This document shows positions 22,998 through 34,468 of a DNA stretch of 64,000 nucleotides, one piece after another. Both the position numbers and the translations under genes were made by a program. Source of the stretch: Glycine soja (lineage: Eukaryota > Streptophyta > Magnoliopsida > Fabales > Fabaceae); contig NC_041021.1 in the NCBI RefSeq assembly GCF_004193775.1, positions 2,056,001 to 2,120,000 of the forward strand, written 5' to 3'. Position 1 is the first letter of the stretch, and every line of letters starts with the position of its first letter. The notes beneath the pieces were generated by a model, which saw only the letters and a program-made list of their open reading frames with translations, had not been told where the DNA came from and ran no database searches.

Positions 22998-25900
22998 CTA
23001 TTCAGGTTGTAGTTCACTTTCTATGTGAAACCTTTCAGTATTAGCAATCAACAGAGGTCTGACCCCGCACTTCTTTACAATGTCCAACCGTTGATATGGA
23101 CCCTTAAATTTAAAGATGACTCGGAGCCTTAAGCTGTTGGCATCATAGTACATGCCTAAATCCTTGAAATCTTGTAGAATGGAGGCATTAAAAGTGGGAT
23201 AGTAGCATATAAACATATGGTCTGAATTAAAACCTTGTGGCACCTGCATTACAGTTGTGCAATGGCCAAGAAAGGGAACACTGGGGTCAGAGTTAAAGGC
23301 AGACTTCACAAAGTGATAACACTTGACATCTGGATCATACCCTTCATAACTGTTTTGCAGGAAGCCACCAATTACAAGGCACAGGGCAAAACCTAAGAAC
23401 TTTGAATCTTTGAACCACTGTTGAGGAATTTCCATGTCCAGTGAAGAATTTGTTGATTGGTAGCTGAACCAGTCTGGGATTTCAGTTCCCGGCAAACAAA
23501 TAGAAATGAGAGGACCAAGAGGTGTTCCTTGTTGCAAAGAAGTATAAGCTGCCTCAAAGGGTGCATCTGCAATGATATTGTTGCGTGAATTTTGATCCAA
23601 GCTTATGCAATTGTAATAGTATGCATATCTATCTTCTATTAAGACAGTCTTTGAACTTCGAACAATCTCAAGTGATCTGCAGTCAGCTGCACAAAATGAT
23701 TGCAGGCATGGTGGGAGCTCTGGTAGAACCTGGAGCTTCTTGCACTCAATTAAGGTGATCTTTCGCAAATGAATAAGATCTTTGATGCTTATTGGCAAGC
23801 TTTCAATATCGCATCCACGTACAAACAAATCTTTCAAATATGGTGGAAGCTCTGGTAAATATCGAAGCCCTGTGCACTTTTTTATGGCTAGTTTTCTCAG
23901 ATGAGAAAGATTTTTTATGCTTTTAGGTATGCACTCAATATTGCTTTCACTTAGTGACAATTCTTCCAAGAATGGTGGAAGCTCTGGTAGAGAATGAAAC
24001 CTTTTCCACTTAACCAGAGGAAACTTCTGTAGATGAGAAAGACCTTTCATGCTCACAAGATGGGAATCAACTTTACTTTCATTTAGTAATGAAGCTTTTG
24101 AAGATGATGGAAGGTCTTGTGGAGACATAAGCTTCTTGTAGTTGGTTAGGGTAAGTATTTTCAAGTGAGAAAGATCCTTGATACTTAAAGATAAACACTC
24201 AATATCACTTTCATCTAAGGACAAGTCTTCCAAGGATGGAGGAAGGCTTGGTAAAGACCGAAGTTTCTTGCACTCAGTCAAGGTAAGCTTTTTAAGACTA
24301 GGAAGATCTTTGATGCTTACAGGTAAATTCTCAATACTGCTTCCTTTTAGAGATAAATCTGCTAAGGATGACAAAGTCCATGGTTCATCCGTATTTGGAC
24401 TTTCAGAGGAGGATACCCCATTGAAAATGAGAGGCAGATCCTCAAGTTTTGGTCTGTCAGGAAAATTCACAAGTTTTTTACAGGAATGAAGAACCAAAGT
24501 AAAAAGCTTGTTATTGCGCCAAAGTGATGTTGGCAATTCTTTTATTGATGTCCCTCTCAAATTCAAGCATCCCATGTTCTCCGAAGTCACAGAAAACTCC
24601 TCAAGACTTGAACAATCTCTCAGACTGAGTTTTTGAAGAGATTTTAAGTGAATTTTGCTTGTAAGACTCTTGAGCATGCTGCAGGATTCCAGATTCAAGT
24701 AAACAAGCTTGTTCAGATGCTCCCAAAGATATTCTGGGAAATCTTTTATTGCTGTTTCTCTCAAGTCTAGGCTTGTCATGTTCTGTGAAGTCACTGAAAA
24801 CTCGTCAAGACTTGAACAGCGTCTGAGAATGAACATTTCAAGAGAAGACAAGTGAATGTTTATTGGAAGACTCTTAAGATTCTTGCAGGATTCCAAGTTA
24901 AACAGAAGAAGCTTCTTGACATATTGAATGGATAAGGGAACATGAAGCAGACTTGTGCAATGAGAAACATCTATAGTTTCAAGATTTGGTGCCAGAGATA
25001 AATCTGGGAGATTAGTTAACTTTTTGCTGGCACGGAGGTTGATCTCTTTCAAACTTGCAAAACTCTGCAGCAACAAAGAATGAAAAAACAAAGGCTTTAA
25101 TAGCACAAACATACAAGACTTGCTGTAAAATAAAAGACATTACCTTGATTCCATCCCAAAGTTTTTCAACATGGCTTTCCATCATGGAAAGCACAACAAG
25201 GTTGTCAGTACAAAAAGTTGATGGCAAAGACTTGGAAGGGTATCCATCCCATTGTAGGTACATTAATTTATTAGGCAATGATTTGAGACCTGAAGGAAGG
25301 AGCAAATTGCATGTCCTACCCCTCCCCATATAGAATTTGAGAAATCTTATATTGATCATCCTTGAGAAGGTCTCATAGCTCAAGGGCAAGTCACTTATTT
25401 GAGACACATCTAAGATTATGCCTTCAACTGCATCAGTTCCCTGACAAACAAAAACTACAATGTTAGATGATAAAAAGTACCACACTAACCAGCTTTCCAG
25501 CATGTGTTTAAAAAGGGAATTCAGTATATCTTTCTTACCCTGTTATTTTTCAATACATCATAGACTTCTTTTGGATCCCACAATCGGCTACGCCTTCCAG
25601 GATCTTTGATAGATTCCCGGTGAACAATTTCCCAGCCCATTTCTTGTATCAAGTCATGCATACACACTTTACCGTCATCAGAAAAAGTTACAAGACTTTT
25701 TTCTTGAAGGATTTTTATACCAATATATGGATAGAAACCACAAATTTCTAGTAGCCTTATAACATTTTCTATATTCTCTCCTCGGAAAAAGCACGCAATG
25801 TCCAGGAACATATTTTTTTGTTCATAATCCAGTCCATCATAACTCCATCTTAAGACATTCTGAATCTCTGCATTAGGAACCTTCGTGAGTTTTCTCAAAG

Positions 25901-27658
25901 CATTGGCCCATTGCTGCTCATTTCTGGAATGGAGAAGTGAACCTAAAACTTTTAAAGCCAATGGATTGCCATTTGCATGATCAACCACCTGTTTTGATAG
26001 CATTTCAAAGCCCTTTTCAGGATAGGTTTTCCCGAAGGCATTTAAACTAAAAAGCCTAACAGCATGGTGAAGGGACAATCCCTTGACCTCATATGTTTCA
26101 TCCACCCCTTTGCTAATGACATGCTTGTCTCTGGTGGTGACAATGACTATACTACCAGATCCCAAACAATCATGTTGTGCAGCAAGATATTCTAGTTTCT
26201 TTGAATCATCGACATCGTCAAGAACTATCAAAACCTTTTTTTGTCTAAGCCTCCTCATAACAAAAGTGGATCTTACTTTGGGGGTGCTAATATGGAGATT
26301 CACATCATCCTCCAGTACCTCAGAAAAAAGTTTATTTCGTAAATAACCAAGTCCTTGATTTTCATATTCTTCCCTTACATTTGCCAAGAAGCAACTACCT
26401 TCATATTGAGATGATAATTTGGTAAATAAAGCATTGGCAATGGTTGTCTTTCCTACTCCACCCATGCCCCAAATTCCAATTATGCGAACTTCTTTTGACC
26501 CGATTCTCAATAGTGATTCTATAGGAGCAATATTTTGATCAATTCCAACAAGTGTTTCTTTTACTTCAGTGGGATATATACGATTCAGCTTTTCCATAAC
26601 ATCTTTGACAATTCCCTCAATGAGTTCATTTTCCGTCCTAACATGCATAAAAAAAATATTAAGGTGAAATATGCATCACAACTTCACAAGTAAAATCTGA
26701 TCACATAATTACCTTGAAATAAATAGACTAGTGATTTACAGTATTAGAAGCAAAGGAATCTAACACATCTTCTCGTGATGTTGATTTAGCCTATGTATGA
26801 TATGAAAAATGTAACACACCTTCACATGATGTTGATTTGGCCTATATATATATGATATGAAAAATTCTATGGTACCTTCGAAAACTTCTGGTACAAATAT
26901 TGAAAAACTCATTCTATCTCAGTTTGCCTAAACTGATTCAATTATTGGCCTAGAAAACAACTATACAAAAAATCCTTAGACTTTTATTAGTATCATAGTA
27001 AGTAGACTCTCAATATATAAACCTAATCACTCATCTTTCAAGTAAGAAAACAGGAGGGGGATTTCCAAAAGTAAAAAAGATTATACCTATGATTCTTGAA
27101 TTCCCACCCAACTAAATTGGCAACTTCAGTGAGAGCAGCTTTCCATTTCTGCAGCATGGCCATGTTGTGTTTAACATCTCTTTCATATTTTTCGAATGCT
27201 TTCCCATAAGTGCCGGTCTGCTTCCTTACATGAGAAGGGTCGATCTTATAGAACACAGGTATAACAATGTGTCCACCACGTTTCTTGTGATCAAGTATTT
27301 CCGCGAGTTCACGCAAGCACCACGTGGAGGAAGCATAGTGTTTGGAGAGAACAACCACAGAAAGGTTGGAGTGTTTGATGGCTTTGAAAATCGAGGGAGA
27401 GATCTCATCCCCCTTGTGAAGCCTGTTGTCTATGAAGGCTTGGATTTTGTTCAACTGAAAGGCAGCATAAAGATGGCTTGTGAAGTTATTGCGCGTGTCC
27501 TCGCCTCTAAAACTGATAAAAACATCGTATCTTTTAAGAGGCGATGCAAAAGAGAAAGAAGAAGCAGCCTCTGATGAAATTGTAACCATTCTTGGTGGAC
27601 ATGAATATGATGATTGTCCAATTAGTCTTGTGCTGCTTCTGCTACCACCACCAAGCAT
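22998..27658 (-). CDS. TIR-NBS-LRR (TNL) disease resistance receptor
   Basis: Minus-strand exons 27658-27087, 26637-25539, 25440-25144 and 25064-22998 join into 1344 codons. The TIR domain starts at about residue 43 (YDVFISFRGEDTR). The NB-ARC has the P-loop GMGGVGKTT (about 248-256), kinase-2 LDDVDD (about 330-335), GNPLAL (about 414-419) and MHD (about 516-518), so the nucleotide switch residues look intact. LRRs run from about 590. They include five tandem 44-residue double-LRR units (about 889-1108). A post-LRR C-JID-like region carries PGTEIPDWF (about 1181-1189). Intron positions (after TIR, after NB-ARC at GTDAVEG, and before the main LRR exon) are the classic TNL layout. It senses pathogen effectors and triggers NADase-based immunity; the ligand is unknown. 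An alternative start is Met24 (27589). It appears intact. Confidence 0.93.
23709..24368 (-). repeat. Five in-frame 132-bp LRR-pair repeats in the TNL gene
   Basis: Five consecutive 44-codon units have no spacers (660 bp in all). Each follows the pattern LEDLSL..S.IE.LP.SIKDLSHLRKLTL..CKKL.SLPELPP. Units 1, 2, 4 and 5 are close. Unit 3 has lost several consensus leucines. An earlier pair of about 71-residue repeats (SVTS.NM..L.LR.T.IK) precedes them. This is expansion by unequal crossing over within an LRR exon. Confidence 0.88.
26765..26866. repeat. Short tandem duplication in TNL intron 1
   Basis: Two copies of a segment contain GATGTTGATTTRGCCTAT followed by ATATGAAAAAT (about 26777-26812 and 26829-26864). 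They lie within the first intron and away from the splice sites. Confidence 0.7.
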
Positions 27659-28050
27659 GCTGTAACTATCTATTGTATGAACAATTAATTAAGGTGAGTT
27701 TGTAGTAACTATGTAAATTTGTTGTGTGGTTTTGCCAATATGCATGTCAATTTGGTAACCAAAAATTAACTTTTTGTCGTTGTGATCTGTGCATGAGTTG
27801 TTTTTTGCAACGACATAGTGTATGCTAAAAGAAAATATGAGTTTGATAAATAAAATACATATATAATAATAATAATATACTAGTTAGCAGTGGAAATTAA
27901 AGAAGAGCTACATTGGGTCAAGGTCTTCTAGTAAACACGTTTTTAAGAAAAAATTGTTAGTCTCTCACGCTGAACTTGACTTTCAGAAGTCTTCCAATGC
28001 GAAAGAACTTAGAAGCTGGATTATTATGGTTTGTTTACATGCCAACCACA

Positions 28051-28112
<62 letters not shown>

Positions 28113-28893
28113 TGGTTTGTTTATATGCTAACACACACACACACCAGTTTTGACAAATATTTGTTAGGATTTTCCTACCTTACTCACTCAAGTAAGAAAA
28201 AAAAATCCTACCTTCTTTTTAATACGAGATTGATAGTGTTCTTGAGTATTAAGGATATGTCGGGTCTAATAGAACGTGTTTTGGTTTTATTTTTTTATTT
28301 TAAAAAATTTAAAAATAGTCATCTCTTACTTATTTTACTTTATTTTTACAATTTTATGTAAGAAATAATCAATGGAGACAAAAGAAAAAAGAAAACCTTC
28401 TGTAAAAAAAATTACTTTCTATATAAATATTTAAGAATAAGCAAAGAACTAAAATTAAGATATTAATCTTTGTAATTCATAAAAAAAATAGTTTAAATTG
28501 GTTCACAAATTTTACTATTTTTACCAAATTTTTAATTAGGTTCTTAATTTTTCAAATAATTGATTCCCTAGACTCTATTTGTCTTTAATAAAATTAACCA
28601 CAAACACATGACTAGAGGTGTGTAGAAAGTGGACCGGTGTTTATAGAGTGTGTTAAATATAACAATTAAATTAATTGAGAGTTGAATATAGAATTAATTA
28701 AGTAAAAGTTCAAAAACCTAATTAAAAAGTTGATAAAGTATAGAATAACAAAAAAAAATAAGAAGATTAAAAATTGAAACCGAGCCAGCTCTAAAATTTT
28801 TACTTCTCTATCCTCTTAGGCTAAACTGTTTGGTTATATTATGGGATATTAAGTGCATAAATTTGATCCAGCAATGCACTTTTGTTCCTTTCC
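27659..28893. other. TNL upstream region and AT-rich spacer
   Basis: Probable promoter side of the minus-strand TNL gene. It contains a long (TA)n tract and a short (CA)n tract (next entry). The rest is A/T-rich, with no coding sequence. Confidence 0.5.
28026..28146. repeat. (TA)n microsatellite bracketed by a duplicated 21-mer, plus (CA)n
   Basis: About 65 bases of alternating TA (28049-28114), broken by two TACA steps, sit between two near-copies of ATGGTTTGTTTACATGCCAAC (28026-28046 and about 28112-28132). The second copy runs into CACACACACACAC. The duplicated flank suggests the tract expanded with its surroundings. Confidence 0.85.
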
Positions 28894-31562
28894 ATTTCCT
28901 TATCTTTTTTTTTATCAGCAAAGATAAATTATATTTATATATATTGTGAGTACCAGAGGTACAAAACAATACATGTATTAGATTGACTTACCAGCAACAT
29001 GGTTCCAAGCTCAAACTGAGATCAGTCTCGCAAGGAACCAAAGCTAGGTATTACAAAGACCTACACCACCCACTGTCTATGGTTTCTACCCCCCTAAAAA
29101 GACAAATCCTGATGCTATGTTAGACGACCAATAGTTGTAGGTGAAGGCAAAGTCCTTCTCAAAGTTCTTCAGCCATGTCCATAGAGTAAAAACAGCATCC
29201 TCCATTAACTTGTTACCATCAAAAGTTTCATCTGAGAAGATGATTCTATTCCGGTGCTGCCACACTGTCCATGTGAGGGCCAACCACCAACTTCTCCACC
29301 GGTTAACACGAATTCTACTAGGCAAATAGAACGCGTGCTGGGAAAAGTGCTGCCACGGTTTATGCGGAAAAGCTCCATGAATGTTGACCATGTCATAGAT
29401 TCCCACCATAATGAAAGTATTTTATCACATGTCAAAAATACATGCGCTTCATTCTCCTCAGAATTCCCACAGAATGGGCATAATGTGTCATTAATTGCCA
29501 CCCTTCTCCTCCTCAAATTTGTCTTTGTTTGTAGTCTCTCCTTTAATAACCTCCATGCAAAAATAGTGATTTTAGTTGGGACTCGAATCTTCCATAACTC
29601 CTCAAACACCCACACATTATCCTCCTCAACATCCACTCCTTTGAGCATATTATAGGCGCTTCTTACCGAATATTGTCCAGTAGGCTCTGTTTTCTAGATC
29701 CACTCATCTTTTTTGTGAATCTGAATGCAGTTGCCAACAACATCATTAAGGAAACAATCTGCCATTTCAAGCTCTTTGTCAAACAAGTGTCTTCTCAATT
29801 TAAAGTTCCACTCCCACCCTTTGTCCATTTGCTGACCCATCTCCTGAATATAGTTATGTTGTTGGTCTGAAATTAGGTACAATCTGGGGTATTTTGCCAG
29901 AAGCGGTGTATCTCCAAAGCTCCAATCATCCTCCCAAAACTTGATTTTGGCTCCATTCCCCACCTTCCATGTTAGCCCTCCCTTTAACACCATCTCATGT
30001 TGGGGATTATGAAGGGCTAATTTGAGATCTGCCCACCATAGTGAGGCGTTATTATCGATCGTTGCTGCATCAAGACCCCTCCAACCTCCATACTTTGAAT
30101 CCAGAATCTTTGCCCATAACTCTTCATAGTGGTGGAATAAGTTCCACTTCCATTTAGCAAGTAACGCAAGATTGAATTTTGTGATGTCCATTATTCCCAA
30201 GCCTCCTTTGTTCTTTGGTAGACATAAGTTGTCCCACTTGACCCAAGCGATCTTATGTTGGTCATCTCCGGCACCCCAAAGAAACCTTCGTTGTATGCTG
30301 ACCAGCCTATCTGTCACCCTTCTAGGGATCCTGAAAAATGATAAAAAAAATAGATTGGAATAGAGGTTAGTATTGACTGAATAAGAGTGACTCTCCCCCC
30401 CAATGAGATATGTCTTTGTTTCCATTTTGCTAGTCTCCTCTCACACTTGTGGATAATTAGATCCCACATCTTACTTTTCCTTGGGTTTGCCCCTATCGGA
30501 ATCCCCAGATAAACAAAAGGGGTGGCCAATAAGCTACAATTTAAGTAATCAGGTGCAGATTGCTTTCACACATCAGGCATGCCAATAGATCCAAAGCTGC
30601 TTTTGGAAAAATTAATTTTTAGCCCTGACACCATTTCAAAAGTCCTCAATATGATCTTGATTGCTTTAATGTTCTCCATTGTCGCCTCTCCAAAGAAAAT
30701 GGTATCATCCGCGTACTGTAGGATATTAACATCCACCTTATCTCTCCCCACTGAAAAACTTGTGTAGATTTTTCTCTCAATGGCTTCCCTCATCAGTCCA
30801 TTTAGGCCTTCTGCTACAATATTGAATAGGAAAGGCGTAAGGGGGTCTTCTTGCCTTAGGCCTCTATTAGGAGAAAAATCTTTGGTTGGGCTCCCATTTA
30901 CAAGAATGGAGATAGATGCAGAAGCTAGACATCCTTCAATCCACATAATCCATCTAGGGTTGAAATCCATCCTTCTCATCATGTAGATTAAAAACTGCCA
31001 TGACACGGAGTCATAAGTCTTTTCGTAATCTACCTTGAACACCATGCATGACTTTTGCTTTCTCTTAGCTTCCTCCACCACCTCATTTGCTACAAGGACA
31101 CCATGTAATAAGTGTCTACCTTCAATAAAAACATATTGTCTTTCGTCAATAATGGATGGCATCACCTTCTTTAATCTTCTAGCTAAGATCTTACTAATAA
31201 TCTTGTAAATACATCCTATTAACGAAATAGGTATGTATTCCGACAGTTGTTGTGGATCAGGCACCTTAGGTATTAAAGCTATGAATGAAGCATTACCACC
31301 CTTTGGAAAGATACCATTCACATAAAACTCATCAAGGAAACGGAGGATGTCAGGCTTGAAGATTTTCCAAAACTTCTTAATGAACTTGAAGTTTAGACCA
31401 TCCGGGCCCGGACTTTTATCGCTTCCACAGTCCCAAATTGCTTCTCTCACTTTCTCCTCCTCAAATCTCCCAACCAACATAGCATTCTGCTGCTGATTGA
31501 TTTTCAGAAATGAAATTCCTTCAAGAGTTGGTCCGATAGGCTCAGGCTCAGATTTCCTTATC
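28894..31562 (-). mobile_element. 5'-truncated LINE (L1 clade) with target-site duplication
   Basis: The body, 28905-31551, is read on the minus strand. It ends at 28905-28913 in a T-run, which is the element's short poly-A tail. The same 11-mer ATTTCCTTATC flanks both sides (28894-28904 and 31552-31562), the expected target duplication. Contents are the palm half of a reverse transcriptase, connection-like sequence and a zf-RVT zinc-binding module. The endonuclease and ORF1 are absent, so this is the usual 5' truncation of L1 insertion. Total inserted length is about 2.65 kb. Confidence 0.88.
29086..31549 (-). pseudogene. LINE ORF2 remnant (reverse transcriptase plus zf-RVT), broken
   Basis: The first segment (31549-30566) carries the RT motifs SPGPDGLN, LIPKV, and the catalytic YADDT followed by the GLKINFSKS stretch. 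A stop follows PDV at 30566. The next segment (to about 30314) has FVYLGIPIGANP. A frame change near 30330-30360 leads to the RFLWGAGDD...WVKWDNLCLPK segment. A stop at about 29694 precedes the zf-RVT part, which keeps Cys/His ligands (CPFCGN...EAHVFLTC). A further frame change occurs near 29400. Catalytic residues remain but the ORF is interrupted at least three times, so it is not autonomous. Confidence 0.85.
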
Positions 31563-34084
31563 CTTTTTATACCTTATAAAACATACTATAATATAAGCCT
31601 CCCCTTAGTAGAAGAGATATTGACTGTTAAAGTATGAAATAAACAGTCTTGAGATTAATATCGAGATTTGTGTATAAACTCAATCGACCGGAAAAAAAAT
31701 TGTGCTTTATTGTGTTTTTATTCCAACCACTTAAGAGGACACTTGAAGAATCATAAATTGGATAAGCTTTTTCAAAAAAAAAAAAACACTGCTAAGAGAA
31801 GAAAATAAAAATAAATAAAATAAAATTTATTTTTCTTTAAACTAAAATTTAGTTATGCATAAGTTAATTTATAAAATCTCTTTCACATAGTTTCTCTTAT
31901 TTTATAACTTATGCATAAGCTAAAATTCATTGTCATTAATATACAACAATATCAATTTTTCATTGCATATTTATGATCCACACCCCTCATTTGTAATGGG
32001 AACGTGTTTCCGTTTTGATCAATAAACAACAGAATTGTGTTTCGGCCAAAAGGGTATTTTGGGCGTTATGAAAATAACATAAAGCTAGGGGTGAAAATAA
32101 TGAAACCTGAAGTAAGAATAGCAACTTTCCTATAAATTTGGGCCGTTCAGTAAGCCCAGTTGTGGGTTTCCTTCGAAAATCAGCCGTGCAAAGAAATTAC
32201 TTTTCACTACTTTTTTCCCCTATCTATATCATTCTTCTATATCAGTTCTACAAATATAACTTTTAATTGTATTAAACATTCTTTTAAAATTAAATTTTTA
32301 AAATATTGTTTAATATATGTTAGATTTAAAATATTTAAAAGAATATAACTTTTTAATATTAAATTTCCAAAAATATTAAATATGTCTTAAAAATTATTTT
32401 GTTAGAAACGGTGTAAAAAAGATATTACGATTAAGAAAAAAGAAAGTCGCATAGTCGTAGCCCATTGATTGAACTGTACAATATTGTTCTTATGTCCGGC
32501 CTTCAACGTTGACGTTGCCTTGGACCAAAGTTTTAAAAAAAAGTTAAAATATAATTTTTATCCTTCAATTTTATTAGATTTATGATTTTAGTATTTTATT
32601 TTTTAAATGAGATATTTTATATTTTATTTTTAAAAATCTATAATTTTACTATTCTTATTTTTTAGTTCAGACATTTTATTTTCACCTTTTAAAAAATTTA
32701 TAATTTTAATCTCTTTGATTAATTTCAAACTTGTTGATTGTATATTTTTTTAATTTTTTTAAATAAGTTAAGCTTGTTAATAATTAAATAATTAAAAAAA
32801 AACATTTTTCATGTTTATAATAAGCAAATAGTTATCGGTTAACATTTACAAATAACATAGATTAACGTTTGAAATTGATCACAAGAATTAAAATCACATA
32901 TTTTTTAAAAATGAGAGATGAAATATCTCAATTAAAAAATTAAAGACTAAAATCATAAATTTGTTAAAAGTGAAGAATGAAATGTATGACGTTAAAAGTG
33001 AGAGAATTAAAAACACATTTAAAATGTGTTTGGATAGAGAACTTTAACTGAGGAAAATAATTTATCAGAAAATTTAAATTTTTTTAATCTAAAATTCATT
33101 GTTTGAATGTTTTTTTATGAAGAATTTAAATTTTTGAAATTTTAAACAACTAAAAATGTGGAATTTCAATTTTCTTCTAAAATGTGAGAAATTGAAATTC
33201 AAGAACCTTCCAAAATGTTCGCGTATTTCCTTTATAACCTTCCACCTCTAGTTCACCTGAAAATTTTCAAAATTCCGTTATCAAATTCGTAACTCTTCCC
33301 TCATGGCCAATGATAAGAAAAGTGTGACCTCACGAAGCATCAATTGGGTGTGGACATAGGGGAACACATAGTACTATACCTCATGTTCCCCTAAGAGAAC
33401 ATGAGGTGACGTACTCGCAAGCGCGGAGGGCCTGACCATGCCTTGTCCCGTTGACTGAATGATGTGATCAGGTGTGATAGTATACGCTGCAGTATTACGG
33501 TTCCCGTGCGACTCCCCATATTGTATCAACATTCTTCTCTTTGGAAATACACCAACCATATCTTTTATTCTTTTTGCATTCATTTTATTTCACCCTCACA
33601 ATTTTAATTTTTTTTTTATCCAAACACAATTTTAAAAATAAAAAAAATTCAATTAAAATACCTGAAATTCTTAAAATTTAAAATTTCTCAAAATTTAAAA
33701 TTTTCTCATCCAAACAAACTCTTGGAGTTTTTGGATGTTTTGGTAAAAAGATTCAAAGATATTTTTGTGAGAAAAATGAGTTTAAAATCATGTTTGGATA
33801 TTTTTGTGAATTTCAATTCAAATATCGCATCAACTTAACTTATTTGAATAATCTTAGTCGAAAACCTATTTGATCTTTAGTAGAACTTTTTTTACATTCA
33901 TATTTTTACAATTCGCAAACTTCAAACCTGACGTTCGACATTAAATCTAGTTTTCACTCAAATCACTTTTAAAACAGCGATTATAAAACTTACCGAAATC
34001 ATGTTGTGTCTGAGACTACCATTGCTACGCCCCAAAAGCACTTTTCCTCCCTCTGACTTTTGCTACAACTACTACCAGTACAAG
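31563..34084. other. AT-rich intergenic region
   Basis: A/T-rich DNA between the LINE and the GST gene, with a MITE-like element at 33025-33628. No gene was recognised outside that element. The last part (about 34000-34084) probably holds the GST promoter and leader exon. Confidence 0.5.
33025..33628. mobile_element. About 600-bp MITE-like element with an unusual GC-richer core
   Basis: A perfect 12-bp terminal inverted repeat, TGTGTTTGGATA (33025-33036) and TATCCAAACACA (33617-33628), bounds the element. Similar A/T-rich flanks (ATTTAAAA left, ATTTTAAAA right) may be the target duplication. Subterminal parts are A/T-rich. The core, about 33290-33590, has a distinct, more balanced composition. 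It has a 10-bp hairpin arm pair (CCTCATGTTC / GAACATGAGG at 33380-33407) and a 69-codon open frame on the minus strand that I cannot assign. The core may be captured host sequence. Confidence 0.5.
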
Positions 34085-34463
34085 GTATTTTTCTTCAACA
34101 AACCTCTATTTTCCTCTCTTGTTTTAGGTATGCAATAGGCTTGATGGGAATTCCTGCATGTTAAAATCGGTAGTTTTCATGAAAAGCTTCTACTTTTTGT
34201 TCATGTTCTTTATTTTGTCGAGACAAGAATTTTCTTACATACGATTTAGGAAATTTATTCATTGCACAATAGATGATAATTGTTACCATGGTATATGCTT
34301 ATCTTGTGAATTCTGAATCCATTAAGTATGTGTATGTAGCATGATACATGAACAAAAGCCAATTTCATGTTGAACTAAGTATTGTTTTGCTCCATTCTTT
34401 ACTTTTTGAAGATTTGGTGCTGTCTGTGATTGGTTTGTAAAATATATTCTGCTTAGCATATAG
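34085..34463 (+). other. Probable 5'-UTR intron of the GST gene
   Basis: A donor GT at 34085 (CAAG/GTATTT) and an acceptor TAG at 34461-34463 lie just before the ATG at 34469. The leader exon would end ...CCAGTACAAG. A 5'-UTR intron fits the 380-bp gap without coding capacity. Not proven without cDNA. Confidence 0.45.
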
Positions 34464-34468
34464 TTGGA

